A stretch of 33,414 nucleotides of DNA from Christensenella sp. UBA5327 (GTDB lineage: Bacteria > Bacillota > Clostridia > Christensenellales > Aristaeellaceae). Under the pieces are notes generated by a model. The model was given only the letters and a program-made list of their open reading frames with translations. It had not been told where the DNA came from and searched no databases. This document shows, piece by piece, positions 15,079 through 22,307 of this stretch; position 1 is the stretch's first letter, and each line of letters starts with the position of its first letter. The DNA lies in NCBI GenBank assembly GCA_002411105.1, contig DHQX01000027.1, positions 1 to 33,414 of the forward strand. Direction: 5' to 3'. A program made the position numbers and the translations under genes.

Positions 15079-15909
15079 ATGAGTTTTGCGGACGATGTAT
15101 TTATCAGCAATTGCAGGCAGATTTTAAAGACCGGCGTGTGGGACCGGGGGCAGGATGTGCGTCCCCGCTGGCAGGACGGCAGCCCCGCCCACACCATCAA
15201 GTGCTTTGGGCTGGTCAACCGCTATGACCTGAAAAAGGAGTTTCCCATCCTCACCATCCGGGAAACCCGGCTTACAAACGCGGTGGATGAGCTGCTGTGG
15301 ATCTGGCAGAAGAAATCCAGCAATGTGAATGACTTGAACAGCCGCATCTGGGACCAGTGGGCGGATGAGACCGGCAGCATCGGCAAGGCCTATGGCTACC
15401 AGCTGGGGGTGAAGCACCAGTATAAAGAGGGCTGGTTTGACCAGGTGGACCGGGTGCTGTTTGACCTGAAGCACAACCCCGCCTCCCGGCGCATCATCAC
15501 CAACCTCTATGTGCATCAGGATCTGCACGCCATGGCGCTGTATCCCTGCGCCTACAGCATGACCTTCAATGTGTCAGGCCGCCAGCTGAGCGCCATCCTC
15601 AACCAGCGCTCCCAGGACATGCTGGTGGCCAACAACTGGAACGTGAGCCAGTACGCGGTGCTGGTGCACCTGTTTGCCCGGGTGTCGGGCCTTGAACCAG
15701 GGGAATTGGTGCATGTCATCGCCGATGCCCATATCTATGACCGGCATGTGCCGATGGTGGAGCAGATCATTGAGAATGCGCCCTTCCCGGCACCGGAGCT
15801 GGTGATCAACCCGGAGGTAAGCGATTTTTACGATTACAAGGCCAGTGATGTGGGCCTTGGGGATTACCGTTTCCACAGGCTGGGGGAGCGTATCCCCGTG
15901 GCAGAATAG
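15079..15909 (+). CDS. thyA: Thymidylate synthase (B. subtilis ThyA / phage phi3T type)
   Basis: The 276-residue enzyme methylates dUMP to dTMP with methylenetetrahydrofolate, releasing dihydrofolate. The nucleophile is Cys157 in Y-P-C-A-Y. A-S-R-R at 135-138 is the phosphate-binding arginine pair, N-N-W-N-V the dUMP-contacting asparagine loop, and D-A-H-I-Y the late D-x-H-x-Y motif. E-L-L-W-I-W-Q and V-N-D-L-N with I-W-D-Q-W match the distinctive ThyA of Bacillus subtilis and phage phi3T rather than the E. coli type, whose catalytic motif is P-P-C-H. GAGG at 15068-15071 fixes the start. The DHFR gene follows nine bases later, as usual for classical ThyA, which needs DHFR to recycle its product. 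Very secure. Confidence 0.96.
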   Translation: MSFADDVFISNCRQILKTGVWDRGQDVRPRWQDGSPAHTIKCFGLVNRYDLKKEFPILTIRETRLTNAVDELLWIWQKKSSNVNDLNSRIWDQWADETGSIGKAYGYQLGVKHQYKEGWFDQVDRVLFDLKHNPASRRIITNLYVHQDLHAMALYPCAYSMTFNVSGRQLSAILNQRSQDMLVANNWNVSQYAVLVHLFARVSGLEPGELVHVIADAHIYDRHVPMVEQIIENAPFPAPELVINPEVSDFYDYKASDVGLGDYRFHRLGERIPVAE

Positions 15910-15918
15910 GAGGGAAAG

Positions 15919-16443
15919 ATGCAGGCCATTGTCGCGGCGGACCTCAACTTTGCCATCGGCTGCGGGGGGCAGATGATCTACCACCTGCCGGAGGATTTGA
16001 AGTTTTTTGCCCGGATGACCCGGGGCAAGGTGCTGGTCATGGGGCGAGGCACCCTGGAATCCCTGCCCGGGGGCAAACCGCTCAAGGACCGGGTGAACAT
16101 CGTCCTGAGCCGGGATGCCCGCTGTGCGCCGCCCGGGGTGGTGATGGCGCGGAGCCTTTCCCAACTGGAGGCGATCATCGCGCCCTATCCGGCGGATGAG
16201 GTGATGGTGATCGGCGGCCAGCAGATCTATGCGCTGCTGATTGACTGTTGCAGCCAGGCCCATGTCACCCGGGTGCGGGCCACGGCCCCGGCTGACCGTT
16301 TTTTCCCCAACCTGGACCAGCGCCCGGGCTGGGAGCTGGCGGAGGAGTCGCCCGTGTACGAGAGCGGCGGTATCCCATACACCCACTGCCTGTATGTAAA
16401 CCGCCAGTCCAAGCCCCTAAGCGCCATCACACAGCCGCGGTGA
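15919..16443 (+). CDS. folA: Dihydrofolate reductase
   Basis: The 174-residue enzyme reduces dihydrofolate to tetrahydrofolate with NADPH. Motifs in order: I-V-A-A-D with A-I-G (N-terminal strand), Y-H-L-P-E-D-L-K-F-F at 21-30 containing the substrate aspartate D26, V-M-G-R-G-T-L-E-S-L-P (NADPH site), and V-M-V-I-G-G-Q-Q-I-Y, the conserved Gly-Gly. The position of the usual active-site tryptophan (W22 in E. coli) is tyrosine here. The gene starts nine bases after thyA behind a GGAGGGAAAG ribosome site, so the two are one operon. It probably also shares the transcript with the EamA transporter, six bases downstream. Secure. Confidence 0.95.
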   Translation: MQAIVAADLNFAIGCGGQMIYHLPEDLKFFARMTRGKVLVMGRGTLESLPGGKPLKDRVNIVLSRDARCAPPGVVMARSLSQLEAIIAPYPADEVMVIGGQQIYALLIDCCSQAHVTRVRATAPADRFFPNLDQRPGWELAEESPVYESGGIPYTHCLYVNRQSKPLSAITQPR

Positions 16444-16449
16444 GGTGAG

Positions 16450-17331
16450 ATGATGCCCTATTTGGGTGAACTGGCCGCCATCACGGCGGCGCTTTGCTGG
16501 ACGCTCAACTCCCTGGCGGTGGAGCGCCTGGGGAAAGGCCTTTCCAGCTGGGGGCTCAATACCCTCACCAAGCTGGGCGGGCTGATCACAGTGAGCCTGC
16601 TGGCGCTTGTCATGCACGGTCGCCTCATCCCCCAGGCCACGCCCCGGCAGTGGGTGATGCTGCTGTTCTCCGGCCTCATCGGTTTTTCCATCGGGGACGG
16701 ATTTTTGTTCACCGCCTTTCAGCAAATCGGCGCCAAGCGCACCCTGCTGATCTTCTCCGCCAACCCCATCATCGCCGCCATCCTGGGCTGGGCAGTGATG
16801 GGGGAAGCGCTCACCCTGCAGCACATATTCGCCATTTTGCTGGCGGTCACCGGCATCATGATCGTCATCCAGGGCGATGTGCCCGGGCAGCAAAAGCGCC
16901 TGCAGTGGCAGGGCATCCTCTGGGCGGTGCTGGCCACCCTGGGCCAGGCAGGCGGCGTCATCCTGAGCAAAATGAGCCTGGAAAGCCTGGATGCCATTCC
17001 CGCCGCCCAGATCCGGCTGGTGGGCGGGGTGATTGGCATGGGCATCATCCTCAGCATCCTCAAAAAATGGGGGCATGTGCCCCCCATCCTCAAAGACAAA
17101 AAAGGACGGCAGACCATCACCGTCAGCATCCTCCTGGGCACCCTCATCGGCATGGTGCTGTCCATGCTCTCCATCAAGCTCATCCCGGTGGCCATCGCCT
17201 CCATCCTCTTTAGCCTCATGCCGGTGATGATCCTGCCCATCTCCGCCTTTGTCTTTAAAGAACGGGTGAACGCCCGAGAGGTGCTGGGGGCTTTTATCAC
17301 CGTGGGCGGGGTATCGATGCTGTTTCTTTAG
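16450..17331 (+). CDS. EamA-domain (DMT superfamily) transporter
   Basis: The 293-residue membrane protein has about ten hydrophobic helices arranged as two EamA repeats, roughly 6-140 and 155-293. The first repeat ends with G-A-K-R-T-L-L-I-F-S-A-N-P-I-I-A-A-I-L-G, the second with I-P-V-A-I-A-S-I-L-F-S-L-M-P-V and a V-F-K-E-R-V-N turn. Both patterns are typical of EamA proteins, which export or import metabolites such as amino acids or purines. The substrate is unknown. The start is ATG 16450 or 16453; GAGGTGAG just before serves both. It lies six bases after folA. Its last 35 bases overlap the tail of the convergent MFS gene. Confidence 0.9.
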   Translation: MMPYLGELAAITAALCWTLNSLAVERLGKGLSSWGLNTLTKLGGLITVSLLALVMHGRLIPQATPRQWVMLLFSGLIGFSIGDGFLFTAFQQIGAKRTLLIFSANPIIAAILGWAVMGEALTLQHIFAILLAVTGIMIVIQGDVPGQQKRLQWQGILWAVLATLGQAGGVILSKMSLESLDAIPAAQIRLVGGVIGMGIILSILKKWGHVPPILKDKKGRQTITVSILLGTLIGMVLSMLSIKLIPVAIASILFSLMPVMILPISAFVFKERVNAREVLGAFITVGGVSMLFL

Positions 17332-18481
17332 GCTTCATCAGCCACATCGCCAGCACCGCTGACACAAGCGCCAGCCCCGCGATCACAAAAAACGCGCCTT
17401 TTAACCCCATATTATCCACCATCATCCCCATGGTGATGGGCCCCAGCGTCATGCCGATGCCGTAGGTGGCCTGGTAAAAGCCCATGGCCATGGAGCGCTG
17501 CCCGGGGGCGATGTCCCTGACACATTGCCCCAAAAGCACCGCGAAGGTGAGGCTGGAGGAGATGCCGCCCAGGGGCTGCAGCAAGAACAGCTGGGGAAGG
17601 CTGCCCGCCAGCGGCACCAGCAGCGCGTACAAAAACACCAGCAAAAATCCGGCCACCACCAGCCCCCGGGCGCTGGCGCCCCTGGCAAGCTGCCGGCTGG
17701 CCCAGAGGTTGGCCAGGATATTGGGCACAATCAGCGCCACCTGGAGCATGGACAACTCCCACTCCCCCGCCCCCAGCGCCATGGCGGCATTCACATTGAA
17801 GGAATAATAGCTGCTAAATGCCACCCACTGGGTGAGGATGCCCAGAAAGGACACGATCAGCAGATACCGGTTGCGCGCCACCCGGGCGATGTCCTGAAGC
17901 CCGGTGCCCGCCCGCTCAAGCCCGGGCTCCCCCAGCCCCAGGGCCAGAACAAAGGCCAGCGCGCCCGCCACCAGGCTCACCACAAAGGACACCTTGACGC
18001 TTAAAAATATCAGCAGCCCCGTGACCAGCACATAGCCGGCCAGGCGCCCTGTGATGTTGGCCACGTTCAAATCCGTGATGCGCCGTGGCCCCTCCTCCTT
18101 GGGGAAGTACCCGCTGTACATCACCGTGAACGCCACCCAGGACGCCGCCGCGGCACCGCCCAGAAGCCGGGACACCAGAAAGCCCCAGGGCGTATATGCC
18201 AGCAGATAACCTGCCGCCGCCAGCGTCACCACCCCGCTTCCCGCCATCACAAAGGGCTTGCGCCGCCCCAGACGGTCTGACCATATCCCCAGGGGCAGCC
18301 GAAGCAGCGTCTGGCTCAGCCCATAGCCCCCCGCCACCAGGCCCATGAATGTGGCGTTCATGCCCATCCTGGCCAGCTCCTTGTTGATATAAGGCGTAAA
18401 CGCGTACTGGGACAGCCAGAAAAACCCGGTGATCAGATACAGTAGCCTGGCCGAGGCACGGGAGGAAGCATCCTGAGACAT
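17297..18481 (-). CDS. MFS transporter
   Basis: The 394-residue product has twelve predicted membrane helices. Loop 2-3 carries the MFS motif A form G-I-W-S-D-R-L-G-R-R-K at 65-75. Further on, G-G-A-A-A-A-S-W-V-A-F and, in the second half, P-L-G-G-I-S-S-S-L-T and Y-Q-A-T-Y-G-I-G-M-T-L-G-P fit drug- or sugar-type facilitators. No motif fixes the substrate. AAAGGG seven bases before ATG sets the start. The C-terminal coding part overlaps the EamA gene tail by 35 bases on the opposite strand. No regulator lies beside it. Family secure, role open. Confidence 0.9.
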   Translation of the reverse strand: MSQDASSRASARLLYLITGFFWLSQYAFTPYINKELARMGMNATFMGLVAGGYGLSQTLLRLPLGIWSDRLGRRKPFVMAGSGVVTLAAAGYLLAYTPWGFLVSRLLGGAAAASWVAFTVMYSGYFPKEEGPRRITDLNVANITGRLAGYVLVTGLLIFLSVKVSFVVSLVAGALAFVLALGLGEPGLERAGTGLQDIARVARNRYLLIVSFLGILTQWVAFSSYYSFNVNAAMALGAGEWELSMLQVALIVPNILANLWASRQLARGASARGLVVAGFLLVFLYALLVPLAGSLPQLFLLQPLGGISSSLTFAVLLGQCVRDIAPGQRSMAMGFYQATYGIGMTLGPITMGMMVDNMGLKGAFFVIAGLALVSAVLAMWLMKPKETASIPRPR

Positions 18482-18548
18482 CTTAAAACCCTTTCACATG
18501 CACTCCGGCTACTCTAAGCGTTTTCCCCAGGGACGTCAATAATGAAGC

Positions 18549-18581
18549 GGGGAAGGCGCATTTTGAAAAAGCGCCTTCCCC
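18549..18581. repeat. Strong hairpin upstream of the MFS gene
   Basis: A perfect 11-bp inverted repeat GGGGAAGGCGC/GCGCCTTCCCC (18549-18559, 18571-18581) surrounds an 11-base loop with TTTT and AAAA. It lacks a T-run on either strand. It lies between the minus-strand peroxiredoxin and MFS genes and may act as a rho-assisted terminator, mRNA 3'-end hairpin or cruciform. Confidence 0.6.
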
Positions 18582-18639
18582 ATGCCCCATCCTCAAAAAC
18601 TTCATCAGCTCTCATATATCAAAGTTTTCGGGGGAGGGT

Positions 18640-18675
18640 GCGGGAGGAGATCTTTATCATAAGGTTCCCTCCCGC
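18640..18675. repeat. Second inverted repeat downstream of the peroxiredoxin gene
   Basis: GCGGGAGG (18640-18647) pairs with CCTCCCGC (18668-18675) across 20 bases. It is the first hairpin after the peroxiredoxin stop codon on the minus strand, without a T-run; a weak terminator candidate. Confidence 0.4.
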
Positions 18676-18690
18676 GTAAACCACCGCTGC

Positions 18691-19152
18691 TTAGCCCAGG
18701 TCCTTGATCGCCTTCAACACCTCGTCGATGTCCGGCAGCTGGGGGATGTCATATTCCTTGATCCAGCGGATCACGCCTTCCTCGTCGATGAGGATGTTCA
18801 CCCGGGCGGATGCGCCCAGCTCCTCCAGGAAAATGCCGTAATCCTGGGCCACCTTGCCATGGGGGTAGAAGTCGGAGGGGAGCTTGGTGTCCTTGATGGA
18901 CAGCACATTGGCCCACACCTGCTTGCTGGGGGCCGGGTCAACGCTCAGGCCCAGGGCCACGGTGCCCAGCTTCTCAAAGTCCTTCTTGTGGGCTTCCAGG
19001 GCGCGCATCTGATCGGTGCACACGCTGGTCCAGGCCAGGGGATGCCAGGAAAGCAGCACTTTTTTGCCTTTGAGTTCAGACAGCGTCACCTTGCCGCCCT
19101 GGTTATCCGGCAGGGTAAAATCCAGGGCTTTTTGTCCAACTTTTATCTTCAT
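18691..19152 (-). CDS. AhpC/TSA-family peroxiredoxin with a single cysteine
   Basis: The 153-residue protein has the thioredoxin fold of peroxiredoxins: F-T-L-P-D near the start, L-S-E-L-K-G-K-K-V-L-L-S-W, then the active-site segment H-P-L-A-W-T-S-V-C-T with peroxidatic Cys45. No other cysteine exists, so it would be a 1-Cys type needing an outside thiol to be re-reduced. It reduces hydrogen peroxide or organic peroxides to water or alcohols. A cytoplasmic location is likely, as no signal is present. A GGAG-containing ribosome site precedes the ATG, and the gene is divergent from the second sigma-factor operon. Naming as AhpE-like is a guess from the cysteine pattern. Confidence 0.92.
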   Translation of the reverse strand: MKIKVGQKALDFTLPDNQGGKVTLSELKGKKVLLSWHPLAWTSVCTDQMRALEAHKKDFEKLGTVALGLSVDPAPSKQVWANVLSIKDTKLPSDFYPHGKVAQDYGIFLEELGASARVNILIDEEGVIRWIKEYDIPQLPDIDEVLKAIKDLG

Positions 19153-19236
19153 GATGGTTCATCTCCTTTTGTTTTTAAGCGCTTGTGCGTTCAGAAAATA
19201 CATACCCGGCCTGGCTTTGCTTTAGACAAACTCCGG

Positions 19237-19248
19237 CATGATATCATG
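19237..19248. promoter_or_regulatory. 12-bp palindrome between prx and sigma operon
   Basis: CATGATATCATG is a perfect palindrome in the divergent region, about 80 bases before the sigma-factor start. It includes a -10-like TATCAT. Its core ATGATATCAT recurs before the sugar-transport operon (22259-22268). Confidence 0.4.
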
Positions 19249-19328
19249 GGCACGGAATAAAAGGCGCGCTCCGCGCATCTAATAAGTGTCAGGCCCGACA
19301 GATTCCGGCACAAGAAAGGATAAGCACC

Positions 19329-19805
19329 TTGAACAAGCATTCCCTGGAAGACCGTATCCTGGCCCACGCCGACCTGCTTCACCGGGTGAGCTGCGGGATT
19401 TTGAGAAACCCCCAGGACCGGGAGGACGCGGTGCAAAGCGCCATGGAGACCGCCTGGAAAAAAGCGGGCAACCTGCGGGATGAGCGTCGGCTTAAAAGCT
19501 GGCTTACCCGGGTGATGATCAACGAATGCTACGGCATCCTGCGCAAAAAGCAGCGGGAGGTGCCCATGGAAACCTTGCCTGAGGAGGGGGAAAGCCCCTC
19601 CCAGGACGCGCTTTTGCTCAAAGATGCCCTGGCCCAATTGCCCCCAGCCCAGCGCCTGCCGCTGATTCTGCATTACCTGGAAGGCTTTTCCATCAAGGAG
19701 GTGGCAAGTGCCCTGCGCCTGCCTCAGGGCACAGTGCTCTCCCGGATGCAGCGGGGGCGCGGGAAACTCAAAGAGATTTTATCGGAGGAAAACGATGGAA
19801 GGTAA
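19329..19805 (+). CDS. ECF-type RNA polymerase sigma factor (second)
   Basis: A 158-residue ECF sigma factor. Region 2: I-L-R-N-P-Q-D-R-E-D-A-V-Q-S-A-M, then W-L-T-R-V-M-I-N-E-C-Y. Region 4: L-P-P-A-Q-R-L-P-L-I-L-H-Y-L-E-G-F-S-I-K-E-V-A, followed by the helix-turn-helix L-P-Q-G-T-V-L-S-R-M-Q-R-G. The start is TTG at 19329, set by AAAGGA eight bases before it; no in-frame ATG gives an intact region 2. Eleven bases of overlap with the next gene indicate coupled translation with its probable anti-sigma factor. The target promoters are unknown. Confidence 0.92.
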   Translation: MNKHSLEDRILAHADLLHRVSCGILRNPQDREDAVQSAMETAWKKAGNLRDERRLKSWLTRVMINECYGILRKKQREVPMETLPEEGESPSQDALLLKDALAQLPPAQRLPLILHYLEGFSIKEVASALRLPQGTVLSRMQRGRGKLKEILSEENDGR

Positions 19806-20892
19806 ACACATGAAAGCGCTGTGGCGGGAAGCCTGCGGGCCCACACCCCCAGGCTTTGCCCACCGCATGAAAAACGCCGTGATGGCCCAGACCCAGCACC
19901 CGGCCAGGCGCCTAAGGCCAGCCTTGGCGATAGCCCTGGGGGCCACCCTGCTTCTTGGCAGCGCCTTTGCCCTGGAGCGGCTGGGGCTGCTGGACACCCT
20001 GAACCAAACCCTGCGGGGCAGCCTGCTGCCCCAAGCCCAGGAGCTGGTGAAAACAGACATCCCCCAGGAGGCAAAACAGCCTGAGCTGGCGCATTTCCAG
20101 ATAGAAGAAGCCCTTTACGACGGCCACCAGGTGTATATGACCCTCAGGGTAAAGCCTGCTGATCCCCATAAAACCCTGCTGATGGACCGCAACGCCATGC
20201 CGGCTTGGGCCGCGGACTACAGGCAGACCGGGGATGAAATGACAGGCCAGAGCTTTGCCGAAAAAGCCCTGGCCACAAAGCAAAACCTGGTACAGGCCTG
20301 GATTGAGGAGATCAGCCTGTCCGGTGAAACGCATTTTGTGTCCTCCCAGGCATCACGATATGAGGAAGACAGCCTGCTGTATACCCTGTCCGCGCCAGCC
20401 CAGGGGGATGAAGTAACGCTGCGCTTGCACCTGCTTGCCACTGATATCTATCAGCCCATTGATGAGGATGCCAAGGGCACCCTGGACTTCAGCATCAAAA
20501 AAAGTCCCCACATCAAAACCTTTGCCGCCACTCCCCCCCTTGACCTGCCTCTGGCTGGCATCACCCTCAGCCTGTGCGAAGTGGAAACCACACCCATCGC
20601 CAGCTACCTCAGCCTGCGCTACGCGCTCAAGGAGAATGCCACGCCCCTTCAAGCGGTGAATTTCTCGGACGGCCTTTGGGCTGATTGGTTGGATGACACA
20701 GGCCACCCCCGCGAAAACGGCGAATTTGAATTAGGCCTTGAAACCCAGGCTTCTGGCGGCGTGGCGCTGGTTCAGTCCTTTGGCGCGATGAAAGAAGCGC
20801 CAGAAGATATCACCCTCTCCTTCTATAACGGCATGACCAAAGAACGCTTTGACCAGGTGACCCTGGCCCTATCCCCCAAGGAGGACCAATGA
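19795..20892 (+). CDS. Probable anti-sigma factor with large extracellular domain
   Basis: The 365-residue product has a short basic cytoplasmic N-terminus (about 40 residues), one membrane helix (about 42-61) and a roughly 300-residue extracellular part. The latter resembles DUF4179-type domains seen in Bacillota anti-sigma factors: a strand F-Q-I-E-E-A-L-Y-D-G followed by V-Y-M-T-L-R-V-K-P, later L-A-G-I-T-L-S-L-C-E-V-E-T-T-P. No zinc motif is present. Start: GGAGG at 19784-19788, six bases before ATG 19795, inside the end of the sigma gene. It would release the sigma factor on an outside signal; the anti-sigma role is inferred from order, overlap and topology. Confidence 0.78.
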   Translation: MEGKHMKALWREACGPTPPGFAHRMKNAVMAQTQHPARRLRPALAIALGATLLLGSAFALERLGLLDTLNQTLRGSLLPQAQELVKTDIPQEAKQPELAHFQIEEALYDGHQVYMTLRVKPADPHKTLLMDRNAMPAWAADYRQTGDEMTGQSFAEKALATKQNLVQAWIEEISLSGETHFVSSQASRYEEDSLLYTLSAPAQGDEVTLRLHLLATDIYQPIDEDAKGTLDFSIKKSPHIKTFAATPPLDLPLAGITLSLCEVETTPIASYLSLRYALKENATPLQAVNFSDGLWADWLDDTGHPRENGEFELGLETQASGGVALVQSFGAMKEAPEDITLSFYNGMTKERFDQVTLALSPKEDQ

Positions 20893-20893
20893 G

Positions 20894-22198
20894 ATGATGA
20901 ATAAAAAATTTTTGACTCTCCTGCTGGCCGCGCTCATCCTGATGAGCCTGATGCCCCTTGGTCTGGCAGAAAGCACGCTTACCCTGGGGGATGGCGCCCC
21001 CATCCCCTACCTCAAGGGTTTCACCAGCCGCCTGATTAAGGATGTCGCTATGCTGCCAGGCATCACCGGGCAAACCGACATCCGCATCCAGCAAAATGAT
21101 GGCCGCACCGAAAACAACCAGGGCCAAATTGCCATCCGCATTCAGAACATCGCCCTGACCGATGACGCGATGGCGGTGTTCTTCCGGGCTGAGTATCCCG
21201 ATTTCCTGCCCCTGGAATACGGCAGCGCCCAGGAAAGCTACAACTGGGCTGTGCCTTTTGTGATGCCTGATGTAAATGGTGAGCATCTGCCCTTTGTGAA
21301 TATCTGGCGGGAGGGGCACCCGGATGGTGACAAAGCCTTATTGTGCCTGTCAGTGATCACCCTGGAAAACCCCGTCCCTGATGGTGCTATGCTGTCTTTT
21401 GGGGATGCAAGGCCGGTAATGATTAACAAGAGCCAGGCCAAGGACCCCACCCGGGCCGTGAACCCCAATCAGACCATCGCGCTCAACTACGATCGCTTTT
21501 CGGGCAAAACCATCAGCTTCCAGGCCACCATTGCCCGGGTTTCCTTTGGCCCCTTTGGCAACCGCATCCTTGTCCTCAACCGGGATGACGGACGCAGCGG
21601 CACAGACACCCTCCCCTGTGTGCTGGAGGATGAGCGGGGCCACAGGCTTCCGGTGATTCAAACCGGCTATCAGGGCAGCAGCCTGGCCAGCCCCGCAAAC
21701 CCGGTGGAGGTAACTAACGAGGTGCTGTTCCTGGGCGGGGAGGATATGACGACGCTTCGGCTTATCCCCTTCCAGAGCTTGGAAAAAGACAGGGAAAAGC
21801 CTGTGCCTGCCGCCCTGCCCCTCGCTGGCCCCTTCCCCGCCCGGGTGCCGATCACGCATGGCGCGGAGCTGACCATTCACACGGTCCAAATAGACGAAAA
21901 TGGCTGCACCATCCACCACAGCGCCACCGGCCCCGACCATGTGACGTTTGAGCTGGGTGATGCAGATCAAAAGACAATTGATAAACTAACCAACCAGGCT
22001 GTGCGCTTTGATGGCTTTGATTTGAAGGCCCAGACCCTGGTGACCTCCTATCTCTGGATGGCGGAATACAAGGGCCAGCCCGTTTCCCGGGTGAGCGGGG
22101 AGGACATCAAACAGGCCCAGACCCTGCTGCTTAGCGGCAGCTGGCGCTATGAGACCAGGACATTCCCGGAGCTGGCGGTGGAGGTGCCGACCCAATAA
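20894..22198 (+). CDS. Exported protein of a sigma/anti-sigma operon
   Basis: Unknown 434-residue protein with a signal peptide (residues 1-25, cleaved near G-L-A-E). The mature part is beta-rich and modular: an N-terminal domain with I-A-I-R-I-Q-N-I-A-L-T, a second with I-S-F-Q-A-T-I-A-R-V, and a C-terminal domain with E-L-T-I-H-T-V-Q-I. It has a few cysteines and no membrane anchor or catalytic motif. AAGGAGG at 20878-20884 lies nine bases before the ATG, one base past the anti-sigma stop, so the three genes form one operon. It may be the extracellular partner that the anti-sigma domain senses, or a target of the sigma factor; both are inference. Confidence 0.8.
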   Translation: MMNKKFLTLLLAALILMSLMPLGLAESTLTLGDGAPIPYLKGFTSRLIKDVAMLPGITGQTDIRIQQNDGRTENNQGQIAIRIQNIALTDDAMAVFFRAEYPDFLPLEYGSAQESYNWAVPFVMPDVNGEHLPFVNIWREGHPDGDKALLCLSVITLENPVPDGAMLSFGDARPVMINKSQAKDPTRAVNPNQTIALNYDRFSGKTISFQATIARVSFGPFGNRILVLNRDDGRSGTDTLPCVLEDERGHRLPVIQTGYQGSSLASPANPVEVTNEVLFLGGEDMTTLRLIPFQSLEKDREKPVPAALPLAGPFPARVPITHGAELTIHTVQIDENGCTIHHSATGPDHVTFELGDADQKTIDKLTNQAVRFDGFDLKAQTLVTSYLWMAEYKGQPVSRVSGEDIKQAQTLLLSGSWRYETRTFPELAVEVPTQ

Positions 22199-22216
22199 TA
22201 GAATGGCATTCATTTG

Positions 22217-22245
22217 ACCGGCGCCGGACGGCGCCGGTCTTGTTC
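22217..22245 (+). terminator. Hairpin terminator of the second sigma operon
   Basis: A 9-bp perfect stem ACCGGCGCC/GGCGCCGGT (22217-22225, 22230-22238) with loop GGAC is followed by a T-poor tail CTTGTTC. The stem is very stable but the T-run is weak. Confidence 0.6.
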
Positions 22246-22268
22246 ATATTCTGCATTTATGATATCAT
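22240..22268 (+). promoter_or_regulatory. Promoter and palindrome of the sugar-ABC operon
   Basis: TTGTTC (22240-22245) and TATCAT (22263-22268) are 17 bases apart. The -10 lies within the perfect palindrome ATGATATCAT (22259-22268); GATATC recurs at about 22277-22282, so a dimeric regulator could bind here. The leader to the ATG is about 33 bases. Confidence 0.5.
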
Positions 22269-22307
22269 TAATCATGGATATCAAAATGCATAGGAGGACT
22301 GACCGTC

